Shown: positions 24,801 through 36,505 of the stretch, piece by piece | Layout of the letters: each line of letters opens with the position of its first letter | How positions within the stretch are numbered: the stretch's first letter is position 1 | Origin: Ganoderma boninense | Lineage: Eukaryota > Basidiomycota > Agaricomycetes > Polyporales > Polyporaceae | NCBI GenBank assembly: GCA_002900995.3 | Contig: CM035307.1 | Location: forward strand, 3,472,001 to 3,536,000 | Length of the DNA stretch: 64,000 nucleotides | Reading direction: 5' to 3' | The notes under the pieces: model-generated | Seen by the model: only the letters and a program-made list of their open reading frames with translations | Databases searched by the model: none | Told to the model about the DNA's origin: nothing | Program-made: the position numbers and the translations under genes

Positions 24801-27113
24801 ACCTCCATCCTACCTGCCTTTGGGCCCAAGCCTGCTCAAGACACACTTTTGTCATTCTTACCTACTCCCTATGTGTACGCCTCTGCGTCCCCCAGGAATG
24901 GCGGTGGGCTCAGTGGTCGGAAACGTACTACCAATGTCGGTGCCAACCCCAGTCTCTCCCGCTGCGATCCTCGGCGCCGCTTCTGAGAAGTCTAAGTCGC
25001 TGGAAGCAGCAGCACAAATCCTTGTGAAGGAGGTAGTCGAGAACCCCCTATGGCAGGAAGCGTGGAGAGCGAATGCGTCGCTCTCTCCAACGCCTCCGAT
25101 TCTTCCCGCTCAGGTGTGGCAAGCAGACGCAAGGTACATCAACTACCTGGTTGGCAATAGGCCACCAGGGGGCAACGTGGACTTGCAAATGCTGTTCGGC
25201 AGTTGTAAGTATTCTTGTGCCACCACTGGGGAGCGATGGCAGGTATTGATTGTATCATTCGCAGCGTCGTATGGGAACGACTCGGCAGTGACTTTAAGCC
25301 CGCTCGAGGGCCCTTTGCTGGCCATGAGCAAGGGCGAGTCTGTTATACAGCTTTCTCCAACTTCTCTCCGGTTCTGGGAGAAACTTGGTTTATCACCGCG
25401 CCCTGGACCAAAGGACGTCGTCGCATTTGTTTTTTTTGAGGACAAGAAGGATGAGGACCGGGAAACCGAGATCGAGAATTGGCTTGCCAAGGTTTCTGCT
25501 GCGTATTCGGTACATTTCTACGCTTCGTTGTCATTTTACTTCTCCCTTGCTAACTACATGGACAGGCGAAGAATTTTGGATCTCATATCGCTGGCAGTTC
25601 GAACGTTTTCACAAAGCCAGGACTCGCACCCGCAAGACTCGACACGCTTCGCAAAACCATTTGCAGTTTTGTCCAGGAGATCACTACTCCTTACACAAGT
25701 CTCGTCTTCTACATCGCTACCCCATCACACATCATCTCCTCCTCGTCCACGACCCTTCGTCAAATATTGTCTGCAGTGCGACGCTTCTACAAGCAGCATG
25801 GGCAGGGTGATATCCTTGTGCACCTCGTCCCTGAGTCGCTCATCTTTGGAACTCATATTCATCCTGCCTCAAGTCTCGGTGGATTCGATGCATTCGTGTG
25901 CAGCGTCTATGACCGTCTCCTGCTACCCGTGAACCGCGCGATGTCCCGCAAGTTGTTTGCACACGGGCCGCCTATCACGGACTACCTGGAGGCGCCTGCG
26001 TACGCCCTAGTGCCCTCCACAAGTGTAAAGCCCCGGAACATTGCAGTCATCCCCCGTATATCCTTCGCGTTGGAGTCGAGTACATCTTCCCTCGACATTA
26101 CCCATCGGCATATGCTGCTGCACGTTGGATATCGAATTTCAACCTGCGGACGTTGGATCACTGCCGCCTGTGTCGACGCGGTGGGGGAAGCACACGACTT
26201 GAAGGCGTGGCTAACACCAGACGATGATGTGGAAGAGTTCATGGTCACGCAGGTGTGGACGTTCGTCTATGCATTTGCGAGAAGGGCCAATATCGAATGG
26301 CGCATAGTGGTGTCAAAGCTTGGCTTGATATCATTCTCAGAAGCTCACGGTCAGTCATCCATCTCGCCTCGTTTCTGTAGCGTACTGACGTCTTTCAACT
26401 CAGCATGGGCGTCGCACCTGGATTCGGTCATGTCTTCCGCCCCGACAGAAGGGCTACCTATGCATGTTACGCTGCTATCTGTCGACATGGAAAACCCGTG
26501 GACGTTCATCGCACCACCCGATGCCAATATCCTAGACATCCTCAGGCGTAATCCATCCTGCGGCTCCCAGACGCTCACATTGAAATCTTCGCGACACACC
26601 CATACCCTGTTCTCCGACGCCACATGCGCTGCCTACTTCCTCTCCCCATCCTCCCAGTCAATGTATCCTACATATATCGCAGATCGTGCTGCGAAGAGTC
26701 CTTCCCATCCCACGCCAGGATCATCCGAGCCACCTTTCATTCCTGATACTGAGGACGAAGACAATTCCAGTCCATCGACCCCATGTTCATGCCCCGAAGC
26801 CCTCCACATACCGTCTTGGACAACCGTCATTTGCTCCCCTTCTGCCGCCGACCACACCTCAGTCTCTACGATGCGCATATTCCAGCTCCATGACATCCAC
26901 TCGCAACGCTCCACAGACCGGGCCGGATCCGGAGCGCGACAGCTTCCCGCCGAACACATGTCGGATATTGTGCGCAACTTCTACGAGCTTGCCGTCCTGT
27001 CCCGGGCAAGATGGAAGCTCCAGGCGGACCCAGTGTTGCCCTTCCATCTCGCCGCCCTGGAGGTGATGCGCACGGCACTGGACGGCGGCGCCGTAGACTT
27101 GTCAGCAATCTAG
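21815..27113 (+). CDS. MED13: Mediator complex subunit 13 (Srb9/Ssn2)
   Basis: Largest subunit of the CDK8 kinase module, which reversibly represses or tunes RNA polymerase II; nuclear. The start at 21815 opens MATKTQPPPQDNTG. Exon 1 ends at 22181. The next exon contains YDPFRLKLVHGILLKAM and, further on, a long disordered Pro/Ser/Glu region with a charged helix (RERERERERIKRERQEQEI, about 23425) and an acidic patch (PDSEESDDEPWVEDEE). The conserved C-terminal half begins near 25060 and includes GPLLAMSKGESVIQ, WLAKVSAAY, DGRWITAACVD-like (GRWITAACVD) and the MLLHVGYRIS segment. Introns lie near 25206-25263, 25508-25565 and 26350-26403. The protein is about 1,600 residues. The phase from exon 1 into exon 2 is off by one near 22257, a probable missing base. 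Confidence 0.9.
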
Positions 27114-28513
27114 TCCATGGCCCTTGGCCCTCGTACGACACCCCGGCATTTCGACCCCGGCATTTCGACCGTCGCGGCGATTCGGAAGGACGGAGTTGGG
27201 ACCTCGTCGAGTCCTATATATTTCGCCTATACTATCTTGAAATCTATATCGAAACGATCATCTCATGACGCTCCCTGTTGACATTTTTCTCCGTTCGGAA
27301 CTCCTGGAATCCTCGGTCCTACTACCTGCTGTATCCCGCTTTTTTCTTGGTCGTTCTCGTACATACATTAGGTAATGGGACGATATTTCTCCACCATCCT
27401 TCATTCTATATAGTTTACTGTATTCATTATGTCCCCCACGCAAACAGAGACCCTGCATACTTATCTGTCCTCCGCACGCATCTCGGGTCCTTGCATGTGT
27501 ATGTACCATATAGACTTCCTGTACTCCACCTCCATACGCCAGTAATCATACCTGTGCTCTCTAGCCGGCGGTCCGGTATGGACGCGGTCTTTCTGCCCGT
27601 CTATGGCCGAGGCAAGTCCGCCCCGGACATACGGCCATCATGGTGAGTAAATGCTTCCTTTCTTTTCTTGGCCCCTTCCAAAGCCTCGTGGTGTCAAGGC
27701 TGGCCGAAGCATGCGTCGTGGACATACTGCGGCCTGTCCTGGCCTCCCCGAGAAATGCAATTGGGCCGCGGAGGGTGGCAAGGGGAAGAGGGCGGGAATG
27801 CTGCCTCATGCCGTCGAGTTGTGTCTATTATACAAGGAGATATTCCGATGTCATGATCTCGATTCTCGCATTTCTCAGGCTATCTAATGGAGTATTAGGA
27901 CGCCTCGAAGAGACGTGTGTTCACTCACTTTCTCAAACTGAAGCACGGTGTCTGGCTCTGGCAGTGTCTGATGAATGGCATTCGGATCCCAGGTCAAGTA
28001 AGAGATGGCAGCCCTTCCAAGAGGGTCTGTCGGTGCAGTAAGCTGGAAGTAAATTGTGGGTCGCATCGTCCTGTGAAGGGCCCGCACTTTTACTCTGCAG
28101 ACGGCAGCAAGGTCCAAATAATGCTCCGTGATGTGTCTTCTCAACATTACCCCTACTAGTCCTTTCTCCGCGGGTTCTGCCAAAGAGAGCACGGCATAAG
28201 TATTCATACTGTACTCTGGACCTCCGGGCACGTTCCGCCTTCCCAACTCGGCCGATGTGTCAAGAAAACTCAATAGATGATCCGCCTTCTGTCTCCCCTG
28301 ACTTCAGCTGTCTTCTTTGCCCAGGCGGTGAGTGTATGCCCGTGTATCGTTCTCATGCGGGTCCTTGACCTGGCTGGTCATCCCCAAATGAATAACAGAT
28401 GTTCTGTGCACATGACCCCAATTCGGATGGATTCTCCGTATTGTCTAGGCCGCTGGAGCACCTAGTTCTCGGACAGACGAGGCAGGGTGGTCGATGTACA
28501 GCTAGCCTGTAGG
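27114..28513. other. Long intergenic region, no supported gene
   Basis: About 1.4 kb between MED13 and cerato-platanin. It starts with a tandem pair of the 14-mer CCCCGGCATTTCGA (about 27142-27169). A minus-strand frame at 27884-28273 is open for 129 codons with plausible composition but no recognisable domain and no ATG at its 5' end. I do not call it. Confidence 0.35.
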
Positions 28514-28521
28514 TATATATA
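28514..28521 (+). promoter_or_regulatory. TATA box of the cerato-platanin gene
   Basis: A perfect TATATATA lies about 120 nt before the ATG at 28642. A strong TATA box fits a highly expressed secreted protein. Confidence 0.6.
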
Positions 28522-28641
28522 CTCGCCTGTTCAACGATGTTGGACCAGCAGTGACCTTCGGTCTCTAGCACTCGTCTTCGTCCACGCTCGCGTTCTTCCT
28601 ACACAAAACTCCTCCCACCCCTCCCCCACGCACCACTCGCG

Positions 28642-29064
28642 ATGCAGTTCAAGGCTCTTGCCCTCACCCTCCTCGCCGCCGTCTCCACCACTCTTGCGGC
28701 CACGGTGACCGTCTCCTACGACGAGACGTACGACAACTCGGCAGGGTCGCTCACGACCGTGGCGTGCTCGGACGGGCCCAACGGCATGATCACGAAGGGC
28801 TTCAGCTCCTTCGGCTCGCTGCCCCACTTCCCCAACATCGGCGGCGCCGCGGCGGTCGCGGGATGGAACTCGGCCGAGTGCGGGACGTGCTGGAAGCTGA
28901 CGTATAACGGGAAGAGCATCAACGTGCTCGCGATCGACCACACGGACTCGGGGTTCAACATCGCGCTCGCGGCGATGAACACGCTGACGAACAACCAGGC
29001 CACGTTCCTGGGTCGCGTGAACGCAGACGCGACGCAAGTCGATGCCTCGGCTTGTGGTCTTTAA
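28642..29064 (+). CDS. Cerato-platanin family secreted protein
   Basis: Small secreted fungal protein with a double-psi beta-barrel fold. Members bind chitin oligomers, act at the cell surface and can elicit plant defence. A single exon encodes 140 residues. Residues 1-19 (MQFKALALTLLAAVSTTLA) are a clear signal peptide. The mature part begins ATVTVSYDETYDN and carries the four conserved cysteines in VACSDG, ECGTCWK and SACGL. GITK-type and AIDHTDSGFNIA segments match the family, and length is normal. An apparent intron (GTGCGT to TTGCAG, about 29068-29152) begins three bases after the stop codon, so the 3' UTR may be spliced. Confidence 0.95.
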   Translation: MQFKALALTLLAAVSTTLAATVTVSYDETYDNSAGSLTTVACSDGPNGMITKGFSSFGSLPHFPNIGGAAAVAGWNSAECGTCWKLTYNGKSINVLAIDHTDSGFNIALAAMNTLTNNQATFLGRVNADATQVDASACGL

Positions 29065-29635
29065 ATGGTGCGTGCTAGCCTTCCTTCAGATTCCCTATCG
29101 GGGCTGCCTTCTTGTATTGACAAGGCTTGCTAACGCGAAGGTGTATTGCAGGATAGCCTAGCTGTATAGGCGTCATGGAGATTATATGCTGGTTTTCATG
29201 ACGGACATTCGGAATGCTTACGGACTTGGCATGGTCATTCACGGTTACACTCATGGATTTTGTACCACGGCACGATGACGGGCTGGTTGGTTAGGACTTT
29301 GCACTCAGAAAATGTTCTGTATGACATAGTAGCGTTCATGGCTTTGTTGTAAAGAAAAGTTGCATCTTACACTTCTGCGCATGGCCGAGTTGGGAGCATA
29401 TTTCGGCAGGTTGTGGATGGAGCTGGGTGGAGAATGCGGGGAAGTGTGGAGGACTCGGAGTCTCGAGGAGGTACAACGCCCGAGGCGGGAGGCCATGTGA
29501 TTACCCCGCCTTTCCTCCAGCGGGCGCCTGCCTTGGTTAAGCGACAAGGTCCGGACACCTCCTCCATAAAGTCTCTCTTTCCACTCGTCTCCTCGTCGCC
29601 TCGAACAGTCCTCACCAGTACTCCCCACTATTGCC
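29065..29635. other. Intergenic region between cerato-platanin and acyl-CoA dehydrogenase
   Basis: About 570 nt. It includes the candidate 3' UTR intron of the upstream gene and the promoter of the downstream gene. I see no other feature. Confidence 0.4.
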
Positions 29636-31210
29636 ATGTTGCGCTCTGCTGCTCGTGCCGCTAAGCCTTCCACGTCTGCCGTGCGTCAGCGCGCATTGCC
29701 CCAGGTTACGGCAAGGTATGATGTTCAGGAGCTCGTTTGCAATAGGATACTGACGGTTCCCATCCATTCTACTTTCTGTGTACACAGGCATTTCTCTCGC
29801 TCCAATGTGGTTGCATCGGACGTTCGTCCCACCTCGCTTGATACCTTCACGGAGGAGGAGGAGATGCTTCGCGAGTCTGGTACGTTCCTCGCAACCCAAT
29901 GCGCGACCACCCGAACACCCCGCGCTGAACAAGAACAGTCAGGAGATTTGCGGAAGATGTTGTGGGCCCCAAGGTGCGCGAGATGGACGAGAATGAAATG
30001 ATGGACCCCGCAGTCGTAAAGGCACTCTTCGAGCAAGGCGTATGTTCTCTCTCTCCGTTCTCCCGCACCCTTGGCTGAGACGCCGCGCGGCAGCTCATGG
30101 GCATCGAGACAAGTGCCGACCACGGCGGCGCGGAATCTTCCTTCACGTCCGCGATCATTGCTATCGAAGAGCTGGCGCGTGTCGACCCCTCAGTATCCGT
30201 TATGTGCGACGTGCACAATACACTCGTTAACACCGTCGTGCGCAAGTACGGCACCAAGGAGCAGCAAGACAAGTGGTTACCCAAGCTCTCCGAGTCCATG
30301 GTGTGTCATCAACGTGGATAAATGATACTTCTCCCCGACTGACAGAAGATGCCCGCTCCAGCTCGGCTCCTTCTGCCTGTCGGAGCCCGCGTCTGGCTCC
30401 GATGCCTTCGCGCTCCAGACGCGCGCCGTGTCAAGGACGGCGACCACTGGATACTCAACGGCTCCAAGATGTGGATCACCAACTCGTACGAGGCCGACTT
30501 CTTCCTCATCTTCGCCAACATCGACCCCTCCAAGGGCTACAAGGGCATCACCTGCTTCATCGCGACCAAGGACATGGGCATCACCATCGCCAAGAAGGAG
30601 CAAAAGCTCGGCATCCGCGCCTCCTCCACCTGCGCGCTCTCCTTCGACGACCTCCGCATCCCCGCCGAGAACGTGCTCGGGGGCGAGGGCAAGGGCTACA
30701 AGATCGCCATCGAGATCCTCAACGAGGGCCGCATCGGCATCGCCGCGCAGATGCTTGGCCTCGCGCAGGGCGCGTTCGACAAGGCCGTGCCCTACACCTT
30801 CCAGCGCACGCAGTTCGGCAAGGCCATCGGTACCTTCCAAGGCATGCAGTTCCAGCAGGCGGAGGCCGCCATTCAGATCGAGGCCGCCCGGTTGTTGACG
30901 TACAACGCCGCCCGGCGGAAGGAGGAGGGCAGAGAGTTCGTGCGCGAGGCCGCGATGGCCAAGTACGTGGCGAGCCAGGTCGCGCAGAAGGTCTCCGGTG
31001 CCGCGATCGAGTGGGCCGGCGGTGTCGGTTTCACGCGCGAGACTGGGATTGAGAAGTACTGGCGCGACTCGAAGATCGTGAGTCGCTTTACGGGTTGTTT
31101 GCCTGGTGCGATTTTAACTTTTCCTGCCATGACAGGGTGCGATCTACGAGGGTACCTCAAACATTCAGCTGCAGACTATCGCAAAGTTCATTCAGAAGCA
31201 ATACTCATAG
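29636..31210 (+). CDS. Mitochondrial short/branched-chain acyl-CoA dehydrogenase
   Basis: FAD flavoenzyme that introduces the alpha-beta double bond in short or methyl-branched acyl-CoAs (valine/isoleucine catabolism). The start at 29636 gives an Arg/Ala/Ser-rich presequence (MLRSAARAAKPSTSAVRQR). Exons then read RRFAEDVVGPKVREMDE, MGIETSADHGGAESSFTSA, SVMCDVHNTLVN, and the signature FCLSEPASGSDAFAL. Further on are GSKMWITNSYEADFFLIF, LGIRASSTCALSF, NEGRIGIAAQMLGLAQGAF and TAIYEGTSNIQ-like (GAIYEGTSNIQLQTIAKF), ending QKQYS-TAG. The catalytic base is the Glu of YEGTSN. Closest in character to ACADSB. A base appears to be missing near 30421-30427 (QTRA to VKDGD), a probable sequence error. Confidence 0.92.
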
Positions 31211-31445
31211 AGTCTGCTCCGGTGGTTACCCATTTCATTGCTTTCAGGACTATGAGACATGAGCACAACTGTACGCATACGCAAACTACCCCGAGTGCAT
31301 GATCATCACTAGATAGGAGATAGGTCAACGAAGAGGAAGACTGTTGAATTCGTTCAAGTTGCATGCAAATTGTCAGAGGTGAGTATGCCGCGGCTTAATT
31401 AGTCCCGCCATCTCGCGGGAAGATGTACCAGCTACATATAGTAGT

Positions 31446-33605
31446 CTAGAAAGCGGTAAGCCCCAGTAGCCCTTGACATGAGCCCTCAATGTCTGCGATC
31501 TGTCGGAGGATAGAGCGTCAGGGTTTGTTTATCCGCTAGGCAGAGTATGGCTCGAACCTCCTTGGGAGCATTGACACTTAGCACCACCGGATGCTTTTCC
31601 CCAACGAGGACCTCATCCTCGATCCGGATGCCGATATTGTGGAATGCCTTTGGGAACTCAGGAAGAGGAGGGACATAGATACCTGCGAAACGAATTCAGA
31701 TACTGCATCGCATGCAAGGAAACGTGCGTCCACGCACCGGGCTCGATGGTGATGACCATGCCCTTCTTGATCCGCGCATTCTTGTCGGCGTAGCTCGACT
31801 CATGCAAGTCTGTTCATGGTCATGAACCGATGTTTCCAAGCAGTTGAGACATTCAAGACCCACCGATTCCAACCGGATGCCCGACCAGATGGGGGTATAA
31901 CGTATCGAGAGTGCCCGACCCGAGGACAAATCGGAAGCCTATCCGTTCCAGCTCCTTGCGAAGAAGGTTACAGGATTCCCAGTGGATCTGGATGATGGAC
32001 ATCCCTGACGACTCGGTGCATAGGCTAATGAGATGCTTCTGGACCGTCAGCACAGCATTGTATAACGTTGCTTGCTCCGGTGTGAATGAACCATTCGCCG
32101 GGAATGTGCGGGCTGCGAGAGAACGATAGTAAGCGAGCTGGCGATGCGCCACGAGGGAGGAGCACACACTGATATCGGATGCATAACCGCTGCAAGGCAA
32201 GAATGAGAATCGAGAGCGATATGCATGGCAGTTATACGTACTTGTATTCGCAGCCTGCGTCTATTAAAACCATCTCGCCGTCGGCTATTAGTTGATTATT
32301 AGATGTGTAGTGGATAATAAGGCCGTTCGGGCTGATGTATGCGCGATGTTTAACGAAGTGATGAGAAGAATAATAGAACGACACGTACCCTGACGCTACA
32401 ACTGGCACATACGCGGGACGTTGCGCGCCATCTCGCGCACAGAGATACTCAAAGTGTGCTGCGACTGCATGTTCCGCCATACCGGGTTCTGTGAAGCGCA
32501 TAGTCTGTGGCATGCATCTCAGCAAAGAGACCAAGTGTCATCAGAACCCTGCTCACTTTATTGTGCGCACGAGCACTGATATCGGCTGCTTGTCGCATGA
32601 CTTCCTGCTCGTACTTGCTTTTGATCGAACGCAGACGGGCGACTTGTGGAGCCAGGGGCTCGGGCTTTAAATTGCCGAGTGAGTCCATAAGACGGTCGTG
32701 CTCCGTTCGCGACGCGCCCCCAGAAGGGGACAAACACTGCCATGCGGCCCCTTCGGTATGGCTAAAGACGCGAACATGGATATATGCGCACCTTCAAAAA
32801 CGACTTGGCAGACATCGCTCGGGACCGCTTGGAGCCTTTTGGAAGGTCGAAGTACACTTGCGAGGCAGCTGCAGACAGACTCCTCAGAGCCGCTGAAACA
32901 CTGAGATGGGTTCCGCCTCGTCTGCACCGAAGAACTGCACGACATCCTCCTGGCAAGTCCGCGCACCGTCCCATTTCTCCTTGGCGGTGTCCGTACCCAC
33001 CGAGAACATCCGCATGTAGTATCCGCGGGGGGAAGACGATCGTTTCTCGAGGATGACCGCGGCGTCCGGTTCTTCGAAACCTGTGAGGTACCAGAAGTCG
33101 GACGACTGGCGAAACTTATAACTGTGTTGGGCACAAAGGTGAGCTCGTATGAGCATATATCCCGATCTATTCACTTACAATATCTCTGCGCAATAGAAAC
33201 GGTTAGCTTTGCTTGAATTCAGACAGACACGTGGAGTATGGACTTACGGCCGCTCATATACTTCATCTGACCCGCAACGCATATGACCAGACTGCCTTCC
33301 GGCAAACTCTCCATGAGGTCCCGCCTACGCCTATCATATTCCTCTTGTGGGATCCCAGGCGTGGTCTCTTCCGGATGAATCAAGTGGGCATGAGAGCAAG
33401 CGAGCGGCTGGCCGTAGAGGGTGGGTTTGAGTTGCCGACGGCCGTTAACGGTCACAGAAGAGGCATAGCGGCGTGGATGGGGGCAGAGAGCACGAGGAGT
33501 GGCCAAGGCAGCTCTTGAAGACGAGGCTGCGTGGGCTGCCGCTCTTCGACAAGATGACAGAGGCTGGGCATACATGCAGGCCATCATCTCCTCGATCGCC
33601 TTCAT
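31446..33605 (-). CDS. ICP55: Mitochondrial Xaa-Pro aminopeptidase, Icp55 type (M24B)
   Basis: Metallopeptidase that trims one residue from imported mitochondrial proteins after presequence cleavage. The N-terminus (start near 33605; nearby ATGs also possible) is Arg/Ala/Ser-rich, as in a presequence. It is followed by GIPQEEYDRRRRDLMESLP and, across a 7-nt micro-exon, by GQIFYKFRQSSDFWYLTGFE. The M24 ligands are present: two Asp in VLIDAGCEYKY and YASDISRTF, His in LVGHPVGIDLHE, Glu in GMVITIEPG, and Glu in IGIRIEDEVLV. The last exon reads IADIEGSCQGLLGLTAF and stops at 31446. About nine short introns. Head-to-head with the Hem25-type carrier, only about 180 nt apart. Confidence 0.9.
33179..33185 (-). 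other. 7-nt micro-exon of the ICP55 gene
   Basis: On the minus strand AGATATT is flanked by an upstream CAG acceptor (attgcgcag) and a downstream GTAAGT donor. Inclusion joins MSG to YKFRQSSDF as MSGQIFYKFRQ, the conserved family sequence; skipping it breaks the frame. Confidence 0.7.
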
Positions 33606-33784
33606 AGAGTTTCTTACATAAGCGTCTCTCGGGCGTATCCGTCCCACTAAGCGCCCTCGTTCGTATTACTCGCGTCGAGTCGGGCTCGCTCTGGATTGAT
33701 ATTCCCTACGCAGCTTTCCCCTCGCGGTGCGGACTGGGAAAGACCTCGGTGACTTGCAGGGGCTGAAAGGTTTGTGCCGGATTT
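33606..33784. promoter_or_regulatory. Compact divergent promoter, ICP55 (-) / HEM25-type carrier (+)
   Basis: About 180 nt separate the start codons of two nuclear genes for mitochondrial proteins. No TATA box is obvious. Confidence 0.5.
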
Positions 33785-35029
33785 ATGAGCAATGTCAGCC
33801 AGCACCTCATTTCAGGTACGTTCCATGGTCTATGACGCGGTTGTCTGGCCCTTAGCCACTTTGTACAGGTGCCCTCTCCGGGTTCGCGTCCACGGTAATC
33901 CTCCAGCCGTGTTAGTATTTCTTCATGTCTCCCCATTAGCCCCCCGCTGAAGCAGACTTCACCCCACAGTCGACCTGTTGAAGACGCGAATTCAGCAGCC
34001 GGACTACCTCAGCAAACACGGCCACAACCCACTCTCACCTCAGTCAACCCTCATATTCCGCACCGCTCGCAACATCGTCCAGTCTAATGGAATCCCCGGC
34101 CTCTGGCGCGGGACGACAGCGTCGCTGTTGCGAAATGTCCCAGGGGTCGCGCTCTACTTCACAGGTCTGAACCAGTTCCGCTCGTTCCTTGCCACATCCC
34201 CGTACTTCGCTCCCCTGCGCGCGCCCTCCTCGTCCTACTCGACGTCGACCCTCCCCAAGCTGACTGCCCAAGGCAATCTGCTCGCCGGCGCGCTGACTCG
34301 AACCACCGTGGGCCTTGCATTGAATCCCTTCTCCGTGGTCAAGGCTCGGTATGAGGTAAGGCTTCATTCTCATTGGCAGCCCCTCCCCGTGGAGCTGACG
34401 GTCGTTTCAGAGCTCATATTACTCCTATGGGTCGTTGTCCGAGGCCTTCTTGGGGCTGGTACGCTCAGGTCCATCCGAGATCTTCCGTGGAGCCGTAGCC
34501 TCTTCTCTCCGGGACGCGCCATACGCGGGGATTTTCGTCGTGTTCTACGAGCACATCAAAGCCACCCTCTGTGCGTTTCTCAATACCATGGCGCGAAGCC
34601 TCCATTGACCCGTCTCTGTTGTGCCTTGCAGCGTCTGCGGTGACTTCCGCGCCGAATTCGGCGGTCGTTAACCTACCGTTCTTGCACTCCACGAGCGTGA
34701 ACTCGGTTGCGGCTGCCTCCGCCGGCGCGCTCGCAACTCTTGCGACGCAGCCGTTTGACGTCATGAAGACGAAGATGCAGGTTCGGTCGGAGATGCAGTA
34801 TCATGGATTATGGAGCACCATTCGCGCGGTCTGGCAGGTAAGCCCTCATCTCTCTCGATTGTCGACAGTTGAACGTGTCCCTTACTCTTGATTTTAGCAT
34901 CGGGGAGTGGCCGGTTTCTTTGACGGGGCGACACTCCGGATGTCTCGCAAGATCTTCAGCTCAGCAATTGGCTGGGCTGTGTATGAGGCCGTCCTGATGA
35001 CGATGCACTCCTCGAGACGCATTGACTAG
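33785..35029 (+). CDS. HEM25: Mitochondrial carrier, Hem25/SLC25A38 type
   Basis: Inner-membrane carrier of the SLC25 family; Hem25 orthologues import glycine for haem synthesis. The start at 33785 (MSNVSQHLISG) needs two short introns to reach the first signature, LQPFDLLKTRIQQ. Then come GIPGLWRGTTASLLRNVPG, the second, degenerate signature NPFSVVKARYE, and the third, TQPFDVMKTKMQ. The last exon (HRGVAGFFDGATLRMSRK) ends SSRRID-TAG. Three tandem carrier repeats and a length near 300 residues are normal. Assignment to Hem25 rests on overall resemblance, including the direct LLKTRIQQ motif; another carrier subfamily cannot be excluded without a tree. Confidence 0.82.
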
Positions 35030-35340
35030 ACTGTCCGCTTTGCTTCATGATGTTGAGACCTGCCTAGGTCAGTGCATGAGACGGACGATGAATACCACGT
35101 CCCAGTAATCCCACTCAATTGATATCCCCATTCTCACCTATTGGCCTGGTGAAGAAGCCTTCGCGTCCCGCGATTTTGGTGACTGTGTGCCTCGTCTTGA
35201 TAGCCATGATGATGTGGTGGATGCAGAGAAGCAAGGGGATGACAGCACGGAACCCACCGCATGTGATTCGGAACGGGGAATATGCAAGTAGAAGAAATGT
35301 ATGATAAACAGAGTCCATACACGAATATCCGCACGCCGAA

Positions 35341-36359
35341 TCACTGGTTCTTCTTCTCCTCTGCGCTGAAGCCCTTCGGAATCTCGTTCGTCAGAGGTGA
35401 TTGGATGCTGGAAAGCGCAGACACGCCGAGGAAGATAACGGGGACCAGGATGAAGAAGGAAACGAGCATTACGAGGATGAGGCCGGGGGTGAGAAGCTGG
35501 TAGCGTTTCAGGATACCACCCGAGGGACTTGCTACGGCTTGGGCCTCGAAGGTGGACGAGCTCGAGGACTGACGGGCGTGGAGGGACGAGTCGGGGACGC
35601 CGGTGTAGACCACAAGGTAGTCAGAGAACATGGCTTCGATCTTGGAGAGTTCGCTCGAGAGCCACGACTCTGCGTGGTCAGTTTGAGACAATTTGTGCTG
35701 TCTGAGAGAACGAGGAACGCACCGTGGCTCGTCATGCTACTTTTCCTCGAGTTCCCGGACTCGCCGTTTTCCAGAGCAGGCAGCGAGATGGAAATGACGT
35801 GCTTGCCCATCCCCGCGTCGACGTCTAGCTCACCGAGTTCCGGTGCATGGTTCACCGTGTGGGAGCCGCACCGCTTGGAAAGCATGCCAGAGAGATCAAC
35901 GAACGGGTTCGCATGTCGGTCTTCGCTCTGGACGTATGCAAGTTGCAGGGACGAGGGAGCATTCGACAGTGCCTTCGGAAACGTGGCAAGAGGGAGACAG
36001 TGTGCGCAGGTCGGACGCGTGCAGCTACGTAGACCAGCTCCCAATTCAGACCTAGTTTGGAGAAACATTAAGATGGACTGCTTACCCCTTGGTGGTCAAC
36101 TACAACGACTGCATCATGGTCGCAGATGCTGTCGTGGGTATATAGCGCATTGGCGATTGCGTGCGAGTTAGCCTTCGCCTCCGAAAGTGAGAGAGAGGAG
36201 AGAGCCTTGGAGCTGCGGGTCGGTCAGTCTCCGGACACGACGAGCGGACCGAATTACGCACTTGCGGGACGACCAAGCAAGGACCGGGTGAGTATTAGAG
36301 TAAGCCGACGCTGCTGCCGGAAGCAAGGCAAACAAAAGCGTGAGGGCGCGGCCAGCCAT
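35341..36359 (-). CDS. BIG1 / VOA1 (Ac45)-like ER membrane protein
   Basis: Type I membrane protein. The start at 36359 gives a signal peptide (MAGRALTLLFALLPAAASA) followed by YSNTHPVLAWSSRK. A luminal domain follows, including PLATFPKALSNAPSSLQ and VDLSGMLSKRC. A single C-terminal helix (LLTPGLILVMLVSFFILVPV) is followed by a short cytosolic tail ending AEEKKNQ with stop at 35341. Related fungal proteins are annotated as Big1 (beta-1,6-glucan assembly in the ER) or as the Voa1/Ac45 V-ATPase assembly factor; they share this terminal helix. I cannot tell which role applies. At least three introns. Divergent from SPT4. Confidence 0.6.
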
Positions 36360-36505
36360 GGTGGTGGGTAGGATCGTCGTTGCTGTAACGCTCAGCGTCG
36401 TCGTAGACAGTGGCGCCCGTATCGGATATTGCCGAATGGCTCAAGCTGCTCGGTGGCCCGCCTCAACGTCAACGCCTTCCTCCACGTCCTCCACCACACT
36501 GCAGT
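36360..36505. promoter_or_regulatory. Divergent promoter, BIG1/VOA1-like (-) / SPT4 (+)
   Basis: Only about 146 nt separate the two start codons, so the core promoters must share sequence. Confidence 0.5.

Noticed and set aside
27142..27169. Tandem 14-mer CCCCGGCATTTCGA twice
   Set aside because: Only two copies with no further structure; not enough to call a repeat array or regulatory element.
27884..28273. Open minus-strand frame of 129 codons with protein-like composition
   Set aside because: It lacks an ATG at its 5' end, has no recognisable domain and no splice-supported extension. The intergenic setting makes chance likely.
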